NCBI GenBank assembly: GCA_023105745.1
Contig: JALGQZ010000004.1
Span: 8,133,951-8,197,950, forward strand
Length of the DNA: 64,000 bases
Direction of reading: 5' to 3'
DNA from: Austropuccinia psidii
Lineage: Eukaryota > Basidiomycota > Pucciniomycetes > Pucciniales > Sphaerophragmiaceae
The notes beneath the pieces are model-generated. The model was not told the origin of the DNA, ran no database searches, and worked only from the letters and a program-made list of their open reading frames with translations. The position numbers and the translations under genes are program-made. Position 1 is the first letter of the stretch. Every line of letters begins with the position of its first letter. Shown here piece after piece: positions 25,661 through 36,347 of this stretch.

Positions 25661-25684
25661 ATACAGTGGCATTCCATTTTACAT
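25661..25684. repeat. decayed inter-cassette palindrome
   Basis: ATACAGTGGCATTCC followed by ATTTTACAT occupies the same place, between TET gene and tandem array, as the better copy at 50776-50801. Pairing is now poor. Confidence 0.5.
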
Positions 25685-25826
25685 GAGCCATTTCACCTCT
25701 TTTTCATGTGATCCACCATATAACCCCAATTCCAACCCATCAAAACCAGGTGTATGCTGTACTGCACATTACCACACCCCTATTCTCCAATGACCCTCTA
25801 CCTCCCAGATGCATCCACACTCCCTC

Positions 25827-26970
25827 ATTCTTCTAAATGGGATGAGATTGTATTACCATCCCTGATGTGATAGCCCGCTCCCTTGCCAATTTCACAATAG
25901 CTGTGGCTTTTCTGCCACATTGTTTTTGCTAACGTCCTTGAGCATTGTGCAGACATACCCACCAGTTTTGTGCTTTCATTGTCCTGTGCTGGATCAGTAT
26001 AGTGAAAGAATGTACTACTGGCCCAGAATACCTGAATGAGCCCATGACATTCAGATAGATTAATCCAAAAATGATCATTTGGGAAAATCGATTTTCCCCC
26101 TGTACACCGCTTTTACGCATCTCTTTGAATTCGGACGGTCTGCTTATCAGCTTGAAACCACCATCCCGAAGCATACAACGATGCATCCTTATCAAGATGA
26201 GGTGAGTTTTTGAATCCGTTCATGGTGAAAGTGAGTGTGAAAGTAAACTTGAATGCACCATTATTTGCAGAGATATTGGCTTCTTAGTTAACTTGATCAA
26301 AGGAATCTTTTGAAATAATTTATCCCCAACATATTCTAAGGATTGACCTAGAATTCAGCCAACCAAGCTAAGGTTTGCCCCTCGGTGCAATTGGGTCAGT
26401 GAATTTTCTTTCAGGAATTAATAATTGTGATAATTCATCCCATTGATTGACCTCTACTTCACTCATTGTTGTAAATGGTCTGAATTTGACAAGGGAATTG
26501 AGTAATCCAGTTGAAGAGAAAATTGCCACGCGGCCAAAGTTAATTTGTTTCATCTAATTGACATCCACCACCCTCTGAATTTCACTTGGGGTCATATTTG
26601 CTCATACTGGAATTGATATTTGTGCTGTTGGTCAAGTGGAGGAAAAAAACTTATGCTTTTGGGTGATTTTGGCCTCATTTGTCTTTTGGGATGTCCCACT
26701 ATTCCTGAGTGGGTGAGGGATCACTTTGTGTTGAAGCAGACAAGATATCAGATACTGTCTCCTCCCATTTTGACCTAAGGCCTTTTGAGACCAGAATGTT
26801 ATCCAAAGCCCAATGAGCTTTATTTGGCACACATCTTTGACTTCCCTGTTGGAGCCCACATGGAATTGGCACACATCTTTGAATTCCCTGTTGGAGCCCA
26901 CATGGAATTGGCTCAATCTAAACCGAGTAAAGCCAATGTTATTCCATGGGGCCCAATGTGGGCTCCACAT
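25827..26970 (-). pseudogene. TET/JBP-like 2OG-Fe(II) dioxygenase, decayed left copy
   Basis: Colinear in one frame with 49388-50651. The iron-binding HxD is visible (NSPHLDKDAS, near 26190) and the distal histidine segment reads WASSTFFHYTDPAQ near 26010. Lesions: TGA near 26632 (CGG in the other copy), TAG near 26557 (CAG in the other copy), further breaks after 26368, and TAA at 26113-26115. A 42-nt in-frame tandem duplication near 26826-26910 repeats FHVGSNREFKDVCQ. It keeps TGG at the codon that is TGA in the right copy, which supports that stop being a mutation. The gene is not active. Confidence 0.8.
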
Positions 26971-26975
26971 GAATG

Positions 26976-27004
26976 CTGACTAATATATATATCTATATAT
27001 ATAT
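26976..27004. repeat. TA-rich run upstream of the TET gene
   Basis: A TATATATATCTATATATATA-like stretch just upstream of the TET gene. A similar run occupies the same place at 49355-49375. Element C is inserted directly next to it. Confidence 0.6.
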
Positions 27005-28823
27005 TGTGAGCCTTAGAGGTATTTTCATATGCCCAAAAGACCACAGATGATAAATTAAAATACAAATATAAATAAAAGAAATTCATCTATATTATGAAAA
27101 TAAAAATTGAAATATAAATACAAATTTATATTTAAAATTGAAAATTTAATTATAATTTAAAAATAAAATTACAATAAAATTTAAAATTATGAGAATACAT
27201 TTTTGCTTGTAAAAATTAAGTAAAAATGAATTTTCATAAAAATTATGAGATTAGAATATCTTTGGTATAAAGTTATATAAAATATATGATAGCTTTTTAT
27301 CCAAAAAATAAACATAAAGAAATTGTCACACCATTGGATTCCTCATAAGAAATAAAGTGGAGTCACCTCTGGATGAACTTTCTGTAACTCAACTCTAAAT
27401 AAGCTTGAATTAAGTTTTTAGTATTTTTTGTACAAAAGTATCAAAATACTCAAAACCTTAATTTAATTCACACAATATGTGGTGTTAACCATCAATTTTT
27501 GTGTTAAAATTGAGGTTTTTTGTTTAGCTTAGAAGTTATGAGGAATTGAAGTCTTCAATTGAAATGTCAAAATGTGTGCATGTATCACATAAGTGAACTT
27601 TAATTTACATATGAGGTATCAATTATTACAGGTTTTTAATTAAAAAATCAATTGAATTACATATGTAAATTATAATTGTATTACATGATGAGGAATGAAA
27701 CAAAAAATCAATTGGAAAGATTAATTCTGGGGGGGAAAGACACTGTAGCTCTAAGGGAGAGCTAGACCCCCAAAATCCTTTCTGACTGGTGTGGGATTTC
27801 AAAATACACGCAAAGGTTCATTGCTTTTGGCCTGGAATTGAGTCACAGGGTCTGTGGCTCAATTGATGATGAGGTTTTGATACAAATCAGAGTAGTTTTA
27901 ACTGCTGCCAAGAGGGTAAAACTGCCCTTAAGCTAGAAAAATGTTAGTAAAAACAGTTTAGCTAGTTTCTACACCTCTTACACACATTCTGACGTGCTTT
28001 GAAGGCTCTAGATCAGTTATTGCTATAGTAATGGCTGACGTAAGGGTCTAAAATAGCTAAAAATAGCAAAAAATGGCTTAAACCAGCCTTTTTTGGTCTA
28101 AGCCAGGGTTCAATGATGCCATAAATGGCCTTGCTGTTGTCAGACTGTTTTTAACGACTGACAAGAGTAAACTTTATCTTTGGAGTAAGAAGATTGATGG
28201 CTATAAAAGAAAGTCTTCTTTTCCCCACTTTTATCTTCATGTTAGAATCTTTTTCCTTTTATAATTATTTTAAACACTTTTAAAACAATCAATAAAAGAT
28301 TCCAACCACCCTTTTTAGATCATTTTAAACCTTTCAACCACGTCAAAAATTATTATAATCATTCTTTGTAACTCTTATAATCATTTTACCCCTTGAAGCA
28401 CCCCAAAAGTGAATAAAAGCATCTTTCATCACTGTTAACTTTGTCACTTTGCTTCCAGATTGACTCTGGTCACTTTTGGGTGTTTTTCCTCTTTAAATAT
28501 CTTTTGAAAGACTTTGTTCTTTAATTAATTGCTTGCAGTCTTTTGCTCAATTAATTCCAATAGAAATTGCTCTTGAAGAAATTTCTTTTGTAGCCTTAAA
28601 TAACTCTTGTAGAGTATTTTTGGATAAATCTTTATTGTAGATAAAACAATCCATTTTTATTATATTATTTTGTTATACTTATAAAGTTAAAAACAATAAA
28701 ATTGTTGTGTTTCTCTTTAAAAATACTATTTCTTACTATTTTTCAATAATTTTACCTTATACAAATTTTGAGGACATGAAAAGTACTTGATATTTTATCA
28801 ACGTTTGATATCCAAACCTTACA
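27005..28823 (+). repeat. 5' LTR of element C (1819 bp)
   Basis: TGTGAGCCTTAGAGG...CCAAACCTTACA, the same family as the D LTRs but clearly diverged. No gene within. Confidence 0.9.
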
Positions 28824-28841
28824 TTTGGGGGCCACCCCGTA
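28824..28841 (+). other. primer-binding-like site of element C
   Basis: TTTGGGGGCCACCCCGTA adjoins the LTR. It diverges from the other elements after the first ten bases. Confidence 0.55.
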
Positions 28842-29051
28842 CTATTTTACCTGTGACATAATTTTTTTTACTTTTTTTAATCTTTTTTCCTTATATTGAA
28901 ATATTAGAAAATATATAAAAAATACTTACAATTCAAAAAGTCCTTCAAAAATGATTGCTTTTTATAATTACAAGTGAGGCTTTATTTTTTATTTCTCTTT
29001 TGAAAAACCATTTTTTTTCCTTGAGTAATTGGCTTTTTTCATTAATTTTAG

Positions 29052-29961
29052 TGTCTGAGAATATGGTAAGACAAGAAAATATTGAAACATCCGCCACAGT
29101 TACTAGCATTATTACTGCAAGAACTGTGATTTCTGACCATAATAGAACTTGTATTATAACTCAGAATAACCAACAAGAGCCAATTTCTTCTGAATTGATC
29201 AACTTGAATATCAGTAATACTCTTCAGAAAGCTACAAATTTGGCAAATAGTAAGTTTTTGACGTAAAATTACTATTTTAAACCTTTTTAATCATAAAAAA
29301 TGCCTTAAACCAGATCAGGAGGAAGCTATAATCCCTCAATAAGCTCCCAAAAAGGTCATAGACGTCATTATGGCAGAAGCCAATCAGATACAGAACAACA
29401 AGGGTCAGTAAAAGACTTCCACAACAATAAATTGTCCAATTCTGAAGCTCATGACATTATTTTACCTTCAAAAAGAGCTGAGAATGCCACAAGAATCCTC
29501 CGTAGACATTTACAAAGCCAGCCATAAGGCTTACAACAATGCACTGCAGCACAAAGAGTACCAGATCCTTTCAGATCTGTGGAAAACTGCATGAACTCAT
29601 ACCTGACTGTAAGAAAATTTCTGGGTCATCCCAAAACTTTCAAGTCACTCAATGGATGGCATCCATTGATGGAAAAGAAGAATATGATGCTTTTAACAGC
29701 ATAATGGAGGGAAAAAGCCCTCCACCACCAAAGCAACTTCCAAGACCAGCCCCAGTGGCCAACAGTAGCCATTCCAACGTGAAAAAGCAGTCATAAGCTC
29801 AAAACAAGGGAAAAGGGAAGGCACCAGCCCAAAAGCCTTACACCAAGGGATACAGGATTCCAAAAATTCAGCAGGATGCCAGGGAAAATGTATTTAAGAT
29901 GGCCAGAACCATGATGGAATTACAGAAGAAGTGGGAAGCCAGATTAAGATTCCAGAAATGA
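29052..29961 (+). pseudogene. element C leader exon and Gag ORF1
   Basis: The leader exon runs 29052-29249 (TTTTAG acceptor; donor GTAAGT at 29250). The intron ends at the ACCAG acceptor (29313). The ATG of the alternative frame at 29300-29302 lies inside the intron and is now followed by CCT TAA. The exon carries ENMVRQENIE. Downstream, Gag is broken by stops and shifts, but ORF1 still ends in an ATGA overlap (29958-29961) exactly as in D. Confidence 0.65.
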
Positions 29962-32900
29962 TTTCTGATATATTTGATTCTATTCCAGAGTTGTATGAAG
30001 CTATAAATGACGTGAAAAAACATCTTTCTGATAAAAATGAAACTATATATAACAACATTAAAACAAACAGCTTGTATCTGTGCCAACTTAATTAAACACT
30101 TATGTGTTTTGAAAAAGCTTTCAGAACAATTAAAATTTCCAATAACGATAATTCTTTTGGCAATAAAATAAATGAACGATGTGCAATTATTGAAGAGTTA
30201 ACAGGCAAATATTCTAAGTTCAATATTGATGACATAATTGAAACAAGAATTAAACAAGCCACGAATATTATCAAGACATATAACAAGAAAGTCCTGGATG
30301 AAATTTCAAATTAATTTACTGAAGTAAAGACATATACAATTGCCTTGAAAAAGTGTTTTGATGCTTCACAAGAAGAAGTATCAAAATTATCAATGAAATT
30401 TAATCAAGTAACTGCTGATAAAAAAGACAGAGAGAGTTATGGAAAGAACTGAAACATAAAGAAGAAATGTGTAAAATTGAAGTAATAAATTCAATACAAG
30501 CCTTCCAACATGAATACAGGAGTTCTCAAAGGTGTAGCAACAGTAAAATGAATGATATTGAACAAATACTGAACACCTTACCAAGAATGTCTACACCTCT
30601 GAATCAAAATGAGGGCACAAGGATTCCAAATCCCCAAGTATTGGATCATGATAATTCACAGTTACAAAATGAATTATCCACTTCTTTTCTTAACTTGGAA
30701 CCCTCAATGAGCCAAGCACTTTTGAAAGAAGTACAAAAACTTAAAAATGTCCTCACGGAAGTGGTGAAGGAGAATATGACCATATGGAATACATCAGGAG
30801 TATTGAAAGATCAAAGAAGATTTTGAATTACCTGAAAAATTGGTAACAGCGAGATTTAACACCTTGTTTACAAGATCAGCTCACAGATGGTATATCAAAT
30901 TAAGACAAGATCATGGACACCAAAGTTGGACTTGGTGGAAATCCCAAATTATCCACAAATGGGCCAATAATGCTTGGAGATTTAAAGTGTAAACAGCCTT
31001 TGAATCTGCCAAATTGAATTCTGATAAAGACAGGGCTTTACCATGTTTTTGCCAACAAAAAGACAGACTAACAGCATTATACCCAGACATGTTAGAATGG
31101 ATGATACACAGAAAGATTCTGAGACAAGGTGGAGGTGACTTAGAGCATGCTGTCAAAAGCAGGACCAATGAACAATCTTCAGCAGAGGATATTATCAATA
31201 TATTAGAAGAAGTAACCACCAGAACCAAAATTGGTTCTAGTAGGGTGAATCACAAAACAAGGTTAAATAGACCTTGGAAAGATTCTGTGGACAAAAACCC
31301 CAAAGAAAATTCTAATAATAAGTATAAATCTGCAGATACAGTCAGAAAGTACCATATTTGCCAAAGCACCACCCATCTAGCCAATACATGTCCAAAAAGG
31401 GGGAAAATCAATGAAATTGATATTGAAAAGGAACCTGATGTTGAAAAAGATGACATAATTGAAGACAATTCAGATGATAAGTCATCAATATCTTCTGAAT
31501 CTTCAAAAGATATTCAAAATATCAATGCCACTTTTGACATCATGGAATCTTATTCCCACTTGCCACAATTGAGCAATTGTCAACTTGATTTATCAAAAGT
31601 TCAAGATGCACAACTTATGAAAAAAAACCAAACAGGGGGAAAGGTTATACAGCTGGTAACTCCTGTATAACAGGATTTGTGATTGACAACAAGCCCACTA
31701 AACTTTTGCTTGACACAGGAGCATTTTGCTCTTGTGTTGGCAAATATTTTCATAAAACTTGTGTACCAAATTTTGAAGACCAATTGTTACCCATTGATGG
31801 TATAAAATTCAATAGTGCAAGTAAGCCAATGAAAGAATTAGGAATTTTTGAGACCAATGTCATATTTCCATTCACTAATTGGAATTTAAGAATCACAGTT
31901 GAATTTTTTGTTATGGAAAACTGCTCTAGTACGCATTTTATATTGGCAAATGACTATTTAATTATGTATGGGATAGATTTGCATAACAACAAAGACAGAT
32001 AATTTACTATTGGAGACAATAAGCATCAGAAATTTGCCTTTGTACCACTTGAAAGACAAATTACAGTAAATAAAGTATTACCAGTCAACTTGGAATAGGA
32101 AAAATTCAAATCAGAACAATTGAGGGAGGCTGAAATAAGTGTTCATCTGACTCATAAACAAGAAAATGAACTTTCTTCCCTTTCCTATGACCAAAAAGGA
32201 GCATTTTCTTCAGGCAAAGAGCCTCTAGGGGCAATTATTGGTCATGAAGCTGACATCATTCTTAATATTGAAAGACCTTATCCACCACTCTTGAGAAGAC
32301 CTGCATACCAGAACGTCCTAAATCAAGAGAAGCTCTGGAAACTCATATCAAAGAAATTCTAGACCTTGGTGTAATAAGAAAGGTTGGCCATAATGAGGGA
32401 ATAGAAATAACTACACCATTCATAGTGGCATGGCATAATGGAAAATCCAGAATGGTTGGAGAATTCAGACCTCTGGACAATTACACTGTTCCAGATAGGT
32501 ACCCAATACCAAAAATCCAAATTGCCCTTACCCAAATATCTCAAGAAGTGTGTAGAGCCACTATGGGTGCGCTTAAAGGATTCAATCAAAATATGGTGAC
32601 CCCAAGAGCTAGAAAATACTTGAGAATTGTTGTTCATTGTGGAGTGTATGAATACTTAAGCATGCCCTTTGGTATCAAAAATGCACCTTCACACTTCCAA
32701 AGAATGATGAATGAAATCTTCCCTGGAGAACTTTCAGAGATATGGTTAATCATTGACATTGATGATATTATCGTCTGTTCCAAGACTTGGGAAGAGCACA
32801 TGTACAGATTGTCCAGAGTTTTGACAGAAATTCAATCAGTAATCATGAAAATCTCTTTGAGGAAATGTCATTTTGGATTTAAAGAGCTTAAAGCACTAGT

Positions 32901-34247
32901 AGATTTTGTATCTGTTTTGTCCCTTGGAATTTACAAAAACAATGTTGCAGCAGTATTGCTAAAACCCATGCCTCAGAACAAAAAGGATATTCAGTCACTT
33001 TTAGGTGTTGCATGATATTACAGGCAACACATTAAAGATTTTGCATCCATAGCAAGACCACTTTATAAATTGCTTGACAAAGACATGGTATTTGAAATGA
33101 CTGTTGACAGAGTCAAGACTTTTGAGTCTACAAGAGAAGCCTTGACCACTGCTCCACTCTTACTGATGCCACAATTTAAATTGCCTTTCAAAATATATAT
33201 TGATGCATCAGGGGATGGGCTGGGTGCTTCACTTAACCAATTTCAGATTATAAATGATAAACCTGTGGAAGGACCCATATGTTTCATAACCAGGCAAATC
33301 AAACCAGGTGAAGTCAGATATGGAGCAAGTCAAATGGAATGTCTATGCCTTGTCTGGGCCTTGGAAAAATTGAACTACTTTTTAGAGGGATGTGTTTTTG
33401 AATTGATAACAGATTGTACAGCCTTCAAATCACTTTTGAACATGAAAAAACCCAACAGACACATGCTCAGATGGCAAATAGCCATACAAGAATACAGAGG
33501 CAATATGACTATTGTTCATAAGGATGGGAATATTCATAAGAATGCAGATGGACTAAGCAGATGGCCATTACCAAATAATATTGATAATCCTGCTTATGTG
33601 CCAGACAAAGCTTCACCACAGATCCCAATACAAGGAATAAATGTTACAGACTTGAACACCACCTTCTTTGAAGAAGTAAGAAACAATTACACTCAGAATA
33701 TGAATTGTAGCATCTTATGCCAACTACTTAACAAAGACTGTAAAGACAACTCTCTAATACATGCCTTGGATAAAGTATGGAAGAAATCTTATGATAAAGG
33801 AAGATTTCACCTTCTGGATGGTATAATTTACCACAAAACCAAGCACACATGTGTCATGACAGTTGTGGACAGGTCATTAATAAATCTTGTACTGAAAGAA
33901 TGCCATGACAGCCGCTTTTCAGGACATCTTTTTGAAGACAAAACAAGAGAAAAATTGAAAACATGTATATGGTGGCAAATGTGGTAGAAAGATGTTTCAG
34001 AGTAATGCAAAACCTGTGATAGATGGCAAAATGCAAATAAATCCACTCGCAAGAGACTTGGAAATATGATAAAAATCCAAGAACACAGAAGACCTCGGGA
34101 AATTGTCCATATGGATTGGGTAACTGGCCTACAACCAGGAGGTGACAGAAGCTATAATGCTTGCCTAGTGATTTTAGACAGATTCATTAAAACTCCAATC
34201 ATTTTACCATATCACAAAGATGATGCAGCCATGGATACAGCTCTTCT
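29958..34247 (+). pseudogene. element C Pol, degenerate and truncated
   Basis: Recognisable pieces: capsid-like region 30470-31230; zinc knuckle [14 protein letters not shown] counterpart near 31350 with its first Cys changed to Tyr; protease [13 protein letters not shown] near 31710; reverse transcriptase near 32430-33010, with the YIDD position changed (IDIDDIIVCS, near 32755); RNase [14 protein letters not shown] near 33200; integrase zinc finger and start of core to 34247. The frame is broken near 31670, 32000, 32098, 32340, 33015 and 33987. It matches D throughout. Confidence 0.85.
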
Positions 34248-34559
34248 AACACCAGGGCCAATCTCGCATCAATTGTCGGCGATTGACTTCACGTCACACC
34301 GCGGTCAGTATGAAATCTTGCTTCAGTCGCGTTAGTGTCACTTTATAGTCACTGGACATCATCACATGTGTCACATGAGAATGTCACTCAAAGCCCAAAC
34401 CCATTTCAACACTATTCGCAATGTTTGGGTAATTTCACCTCATTGGCTTCCGCATCCCCACCTAATCCGCCCCAACGCTTCGCATGCTTATGCGCCCGCA
34501 CCGCCCTCCACATGAGACTCCGACACTGCCCCCCCATTTCCGTCTTCACCACTCCTTAG
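34248..34559. other. gene-free junction with 46-nt boundary motif
   Basis: 34251-34296 matches 52075-52120 without gaps (shared core GGCGATTGACTTCACGTCA). At 52 kb the motif also begins where homology to the left module ends, so it looks like the terminus of an inserted element. The rest (34297-34559) is GC-richer, with no gene I can support. Confidence 0.55.
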
Positions 34560-35815
34560 GCTTTCACACCCCCGCCCTTACCATCTTTATGCTCACGTGG
34601 TGCACTCCCAACATGCTCCCGACACCACTTATCCTTACGCGCGCAGAGTGCACTCCCGACATGCTCCCAACACGACTTATCCTTACGCTTGCGGAGTGCC
34701 CGCCCAACATCCTCCCGACACCACTTATCCTTACGCTTGTGTAGTTCCCTCCCAACACTGCTTACCATACTTACACTCGCGGAGTGCACTCCCGACATGC
34801 TCCCAACAACACTTATCCTTACGCTTGTGTAGTTCCCTCCCAACATGCTCTTGACACCACTTATCCTTATTCTTGTGTAGTGCCCTCCCAACATCCTCCC
34901 GACACTGCTTATCCTTACGCTTGTGTAGTGCCCTCCCAACATGCTCCCAACACCACTTATCCTTACGCTTGTGTAGTGCCCTCCCGACATCCTCCCGACA
35001 CTGCTTACCATACTTACGCTTGCGGAGTGCACTCCCGACATGCTCCCGACACCACTTATCCTTACACTCACGGAGTGCCCTCCCAACATGCTCCCGACAC
35101 CACTTATCCTTATGCTTGCGGAGTGCCTCCCAACATGCTCTCGACACAAATTATCTTTACACTTGTGTAGTGCCCTCCCAACATGCTCCCGACACCACTT
35201 ATCCTTACGCGCGCGGAGTGCACTCCCGACATGCTCCCGACACCACTTATCCTTACGCTCGCAGAGTGCCCTCCCGACATCCTCCCGACACCACTTATCC
35301 TTACGCTTGTGTAGCTCCCTCCCGACACTGCTTACCATACTTACGCTCGCGGAGTGCACTCACGACATGCTCCCAACACCACTTATCCTTACGCTTGTGT
35401 AGTTCCCTCCCAACATGCTCCCAACACCACTTATCCTTATTCTTGTGTAGTGCCCTCCCGACACTGCTTATCCTTACGCTTGTGTAGTGCCCTCCCGACA
35501 TGCTCCCGACACCACTTATCCTTATGCTTGTGTAGTGCCCTCCCGACACTGCTTACCATACTTACGCTCACGGAGTGCACTCCAGACATGCTCCCAACAC
35601 CACTTATCCTTACGCTCACGGAGTGCCCTCCTGACATGCTCCCAACACCACTTATCCTTACGCTTGCGGAGTGCCTCCCATCATGCTCTTGACACGACTT
35701 AGCTTTACACTTGTGTAGTGCCCTTCCAACATGCTCCCGACACCACTTATCCTTACGCTTGCGGAGTGCCTCCCAACATGCTCCGGAAACAACTTATCCT
35801 TACGCTTCCGTACTA
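34560..35815. repeat. 48-bp satellite array (about 25 units)
   Basis: Units contain ACTTATCCTTACGCTTGTG, AGTGCCCTCCCGACATGC and TCCCGACACC. CTTATCC recurs at 34628, 34676 and 34724. Some units are shorter and carry CTTACCATACTTACGCTCG. Because 48 is divisible by three and the unit lacks stops, long ORFs appear on both strands (up to 267 codons). They are repeat artefacts. It shares the word ATCCTTACGCTTGTG with the array at 50.8-51.8 kb. Confidence 0.9.
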
Positions 35816-35823
35816 AATCCATA

Positions 35824-35849
35824 GTGTACGGTGTCATGTTGGTGTACAC
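35824..35849. repeat. imperfect inter-cassette palindrome
   Basis: GTGTACGGTGTCATG followed by TTGGTGTACAC. The outer 6-bp arms pair and the centre is decayed. It separates the satellite from gene E1. Confidence 0.5.
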
Positions 35850-36347
35850 GATGAACGCAATTGCCAAAATATGCTGAGTGGCCTTCTCTGCCAACAGCAC
35901 CTAAGGGGAAGCTGGTCAGTATATTCACAATGTTGTGGTTAGGGTTTAAATCATGAGATTCACAAATTAAAACCTAATAAGTGGACTATTTAAGACAAGA
36001 ATTGTGTCTCCTGTTTCGCCGACAAAACCATTTTATTTCATATCATTCAAATGGAACACTTTCCTTAGTCCTTACCTCATGAGGTCAAATAGTTCAAAAG
36101 TTGACTTTAGTAGATTTCTCACTAGTCAACTTTATTCAATTTCTCACAGGGAAGTGATTTCATTTGCATGATATGAAATAATTGGCAAAATATCGCCTCC
36201 TTCAATTTCCCGACAAATCGCATTTTGCAAATGCGATTATTTTACTTCCACCTTTTTTCTTCAATTTGGATCTTTTTATTCCAACATTTTCAAACAAGTT
36301 ATCAATCAACTCGTCACCATCTATTTGCTTAATAAACTACCTCCGCT
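35850..36347. other. upstream region of gene E1
   Basis: AT-rich and gene-free. I see no clear TATA box. The last 100 bases before the ATG are C/T-rich, as expected for a fungal 5' leader. Confidence 0.4.

Larger units (their letters stand above)
27005..34247 (+). mobile_element. Ty3/gypsy element C, degenerate and 3'-truncated
   Basis: Plus-strand relative of element D: 5' LTR (27005-28823), primer-like site, leader exon, Gag, Pol up to the integrase core. Homology to D stops at about 34247, in the integrase MDTALL stretch. Four bases later begins a 46-nt motif shared with 52075-52120. The integrase C-terminus, chromodomain, polypurine tract and 3' LTR are absent. Many stops and frameshifts. 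Confidence 0.9.

Noticed and set aside
34556..35692. Long ORFs on both strands (up to 267 codons) with 16-residue repeats such as RKDKWCREH
   Set aside because: They follow from a 48-bp satellite with no stops and a length divisible by three. They occur in several frames at once and have no start context or splice signals.
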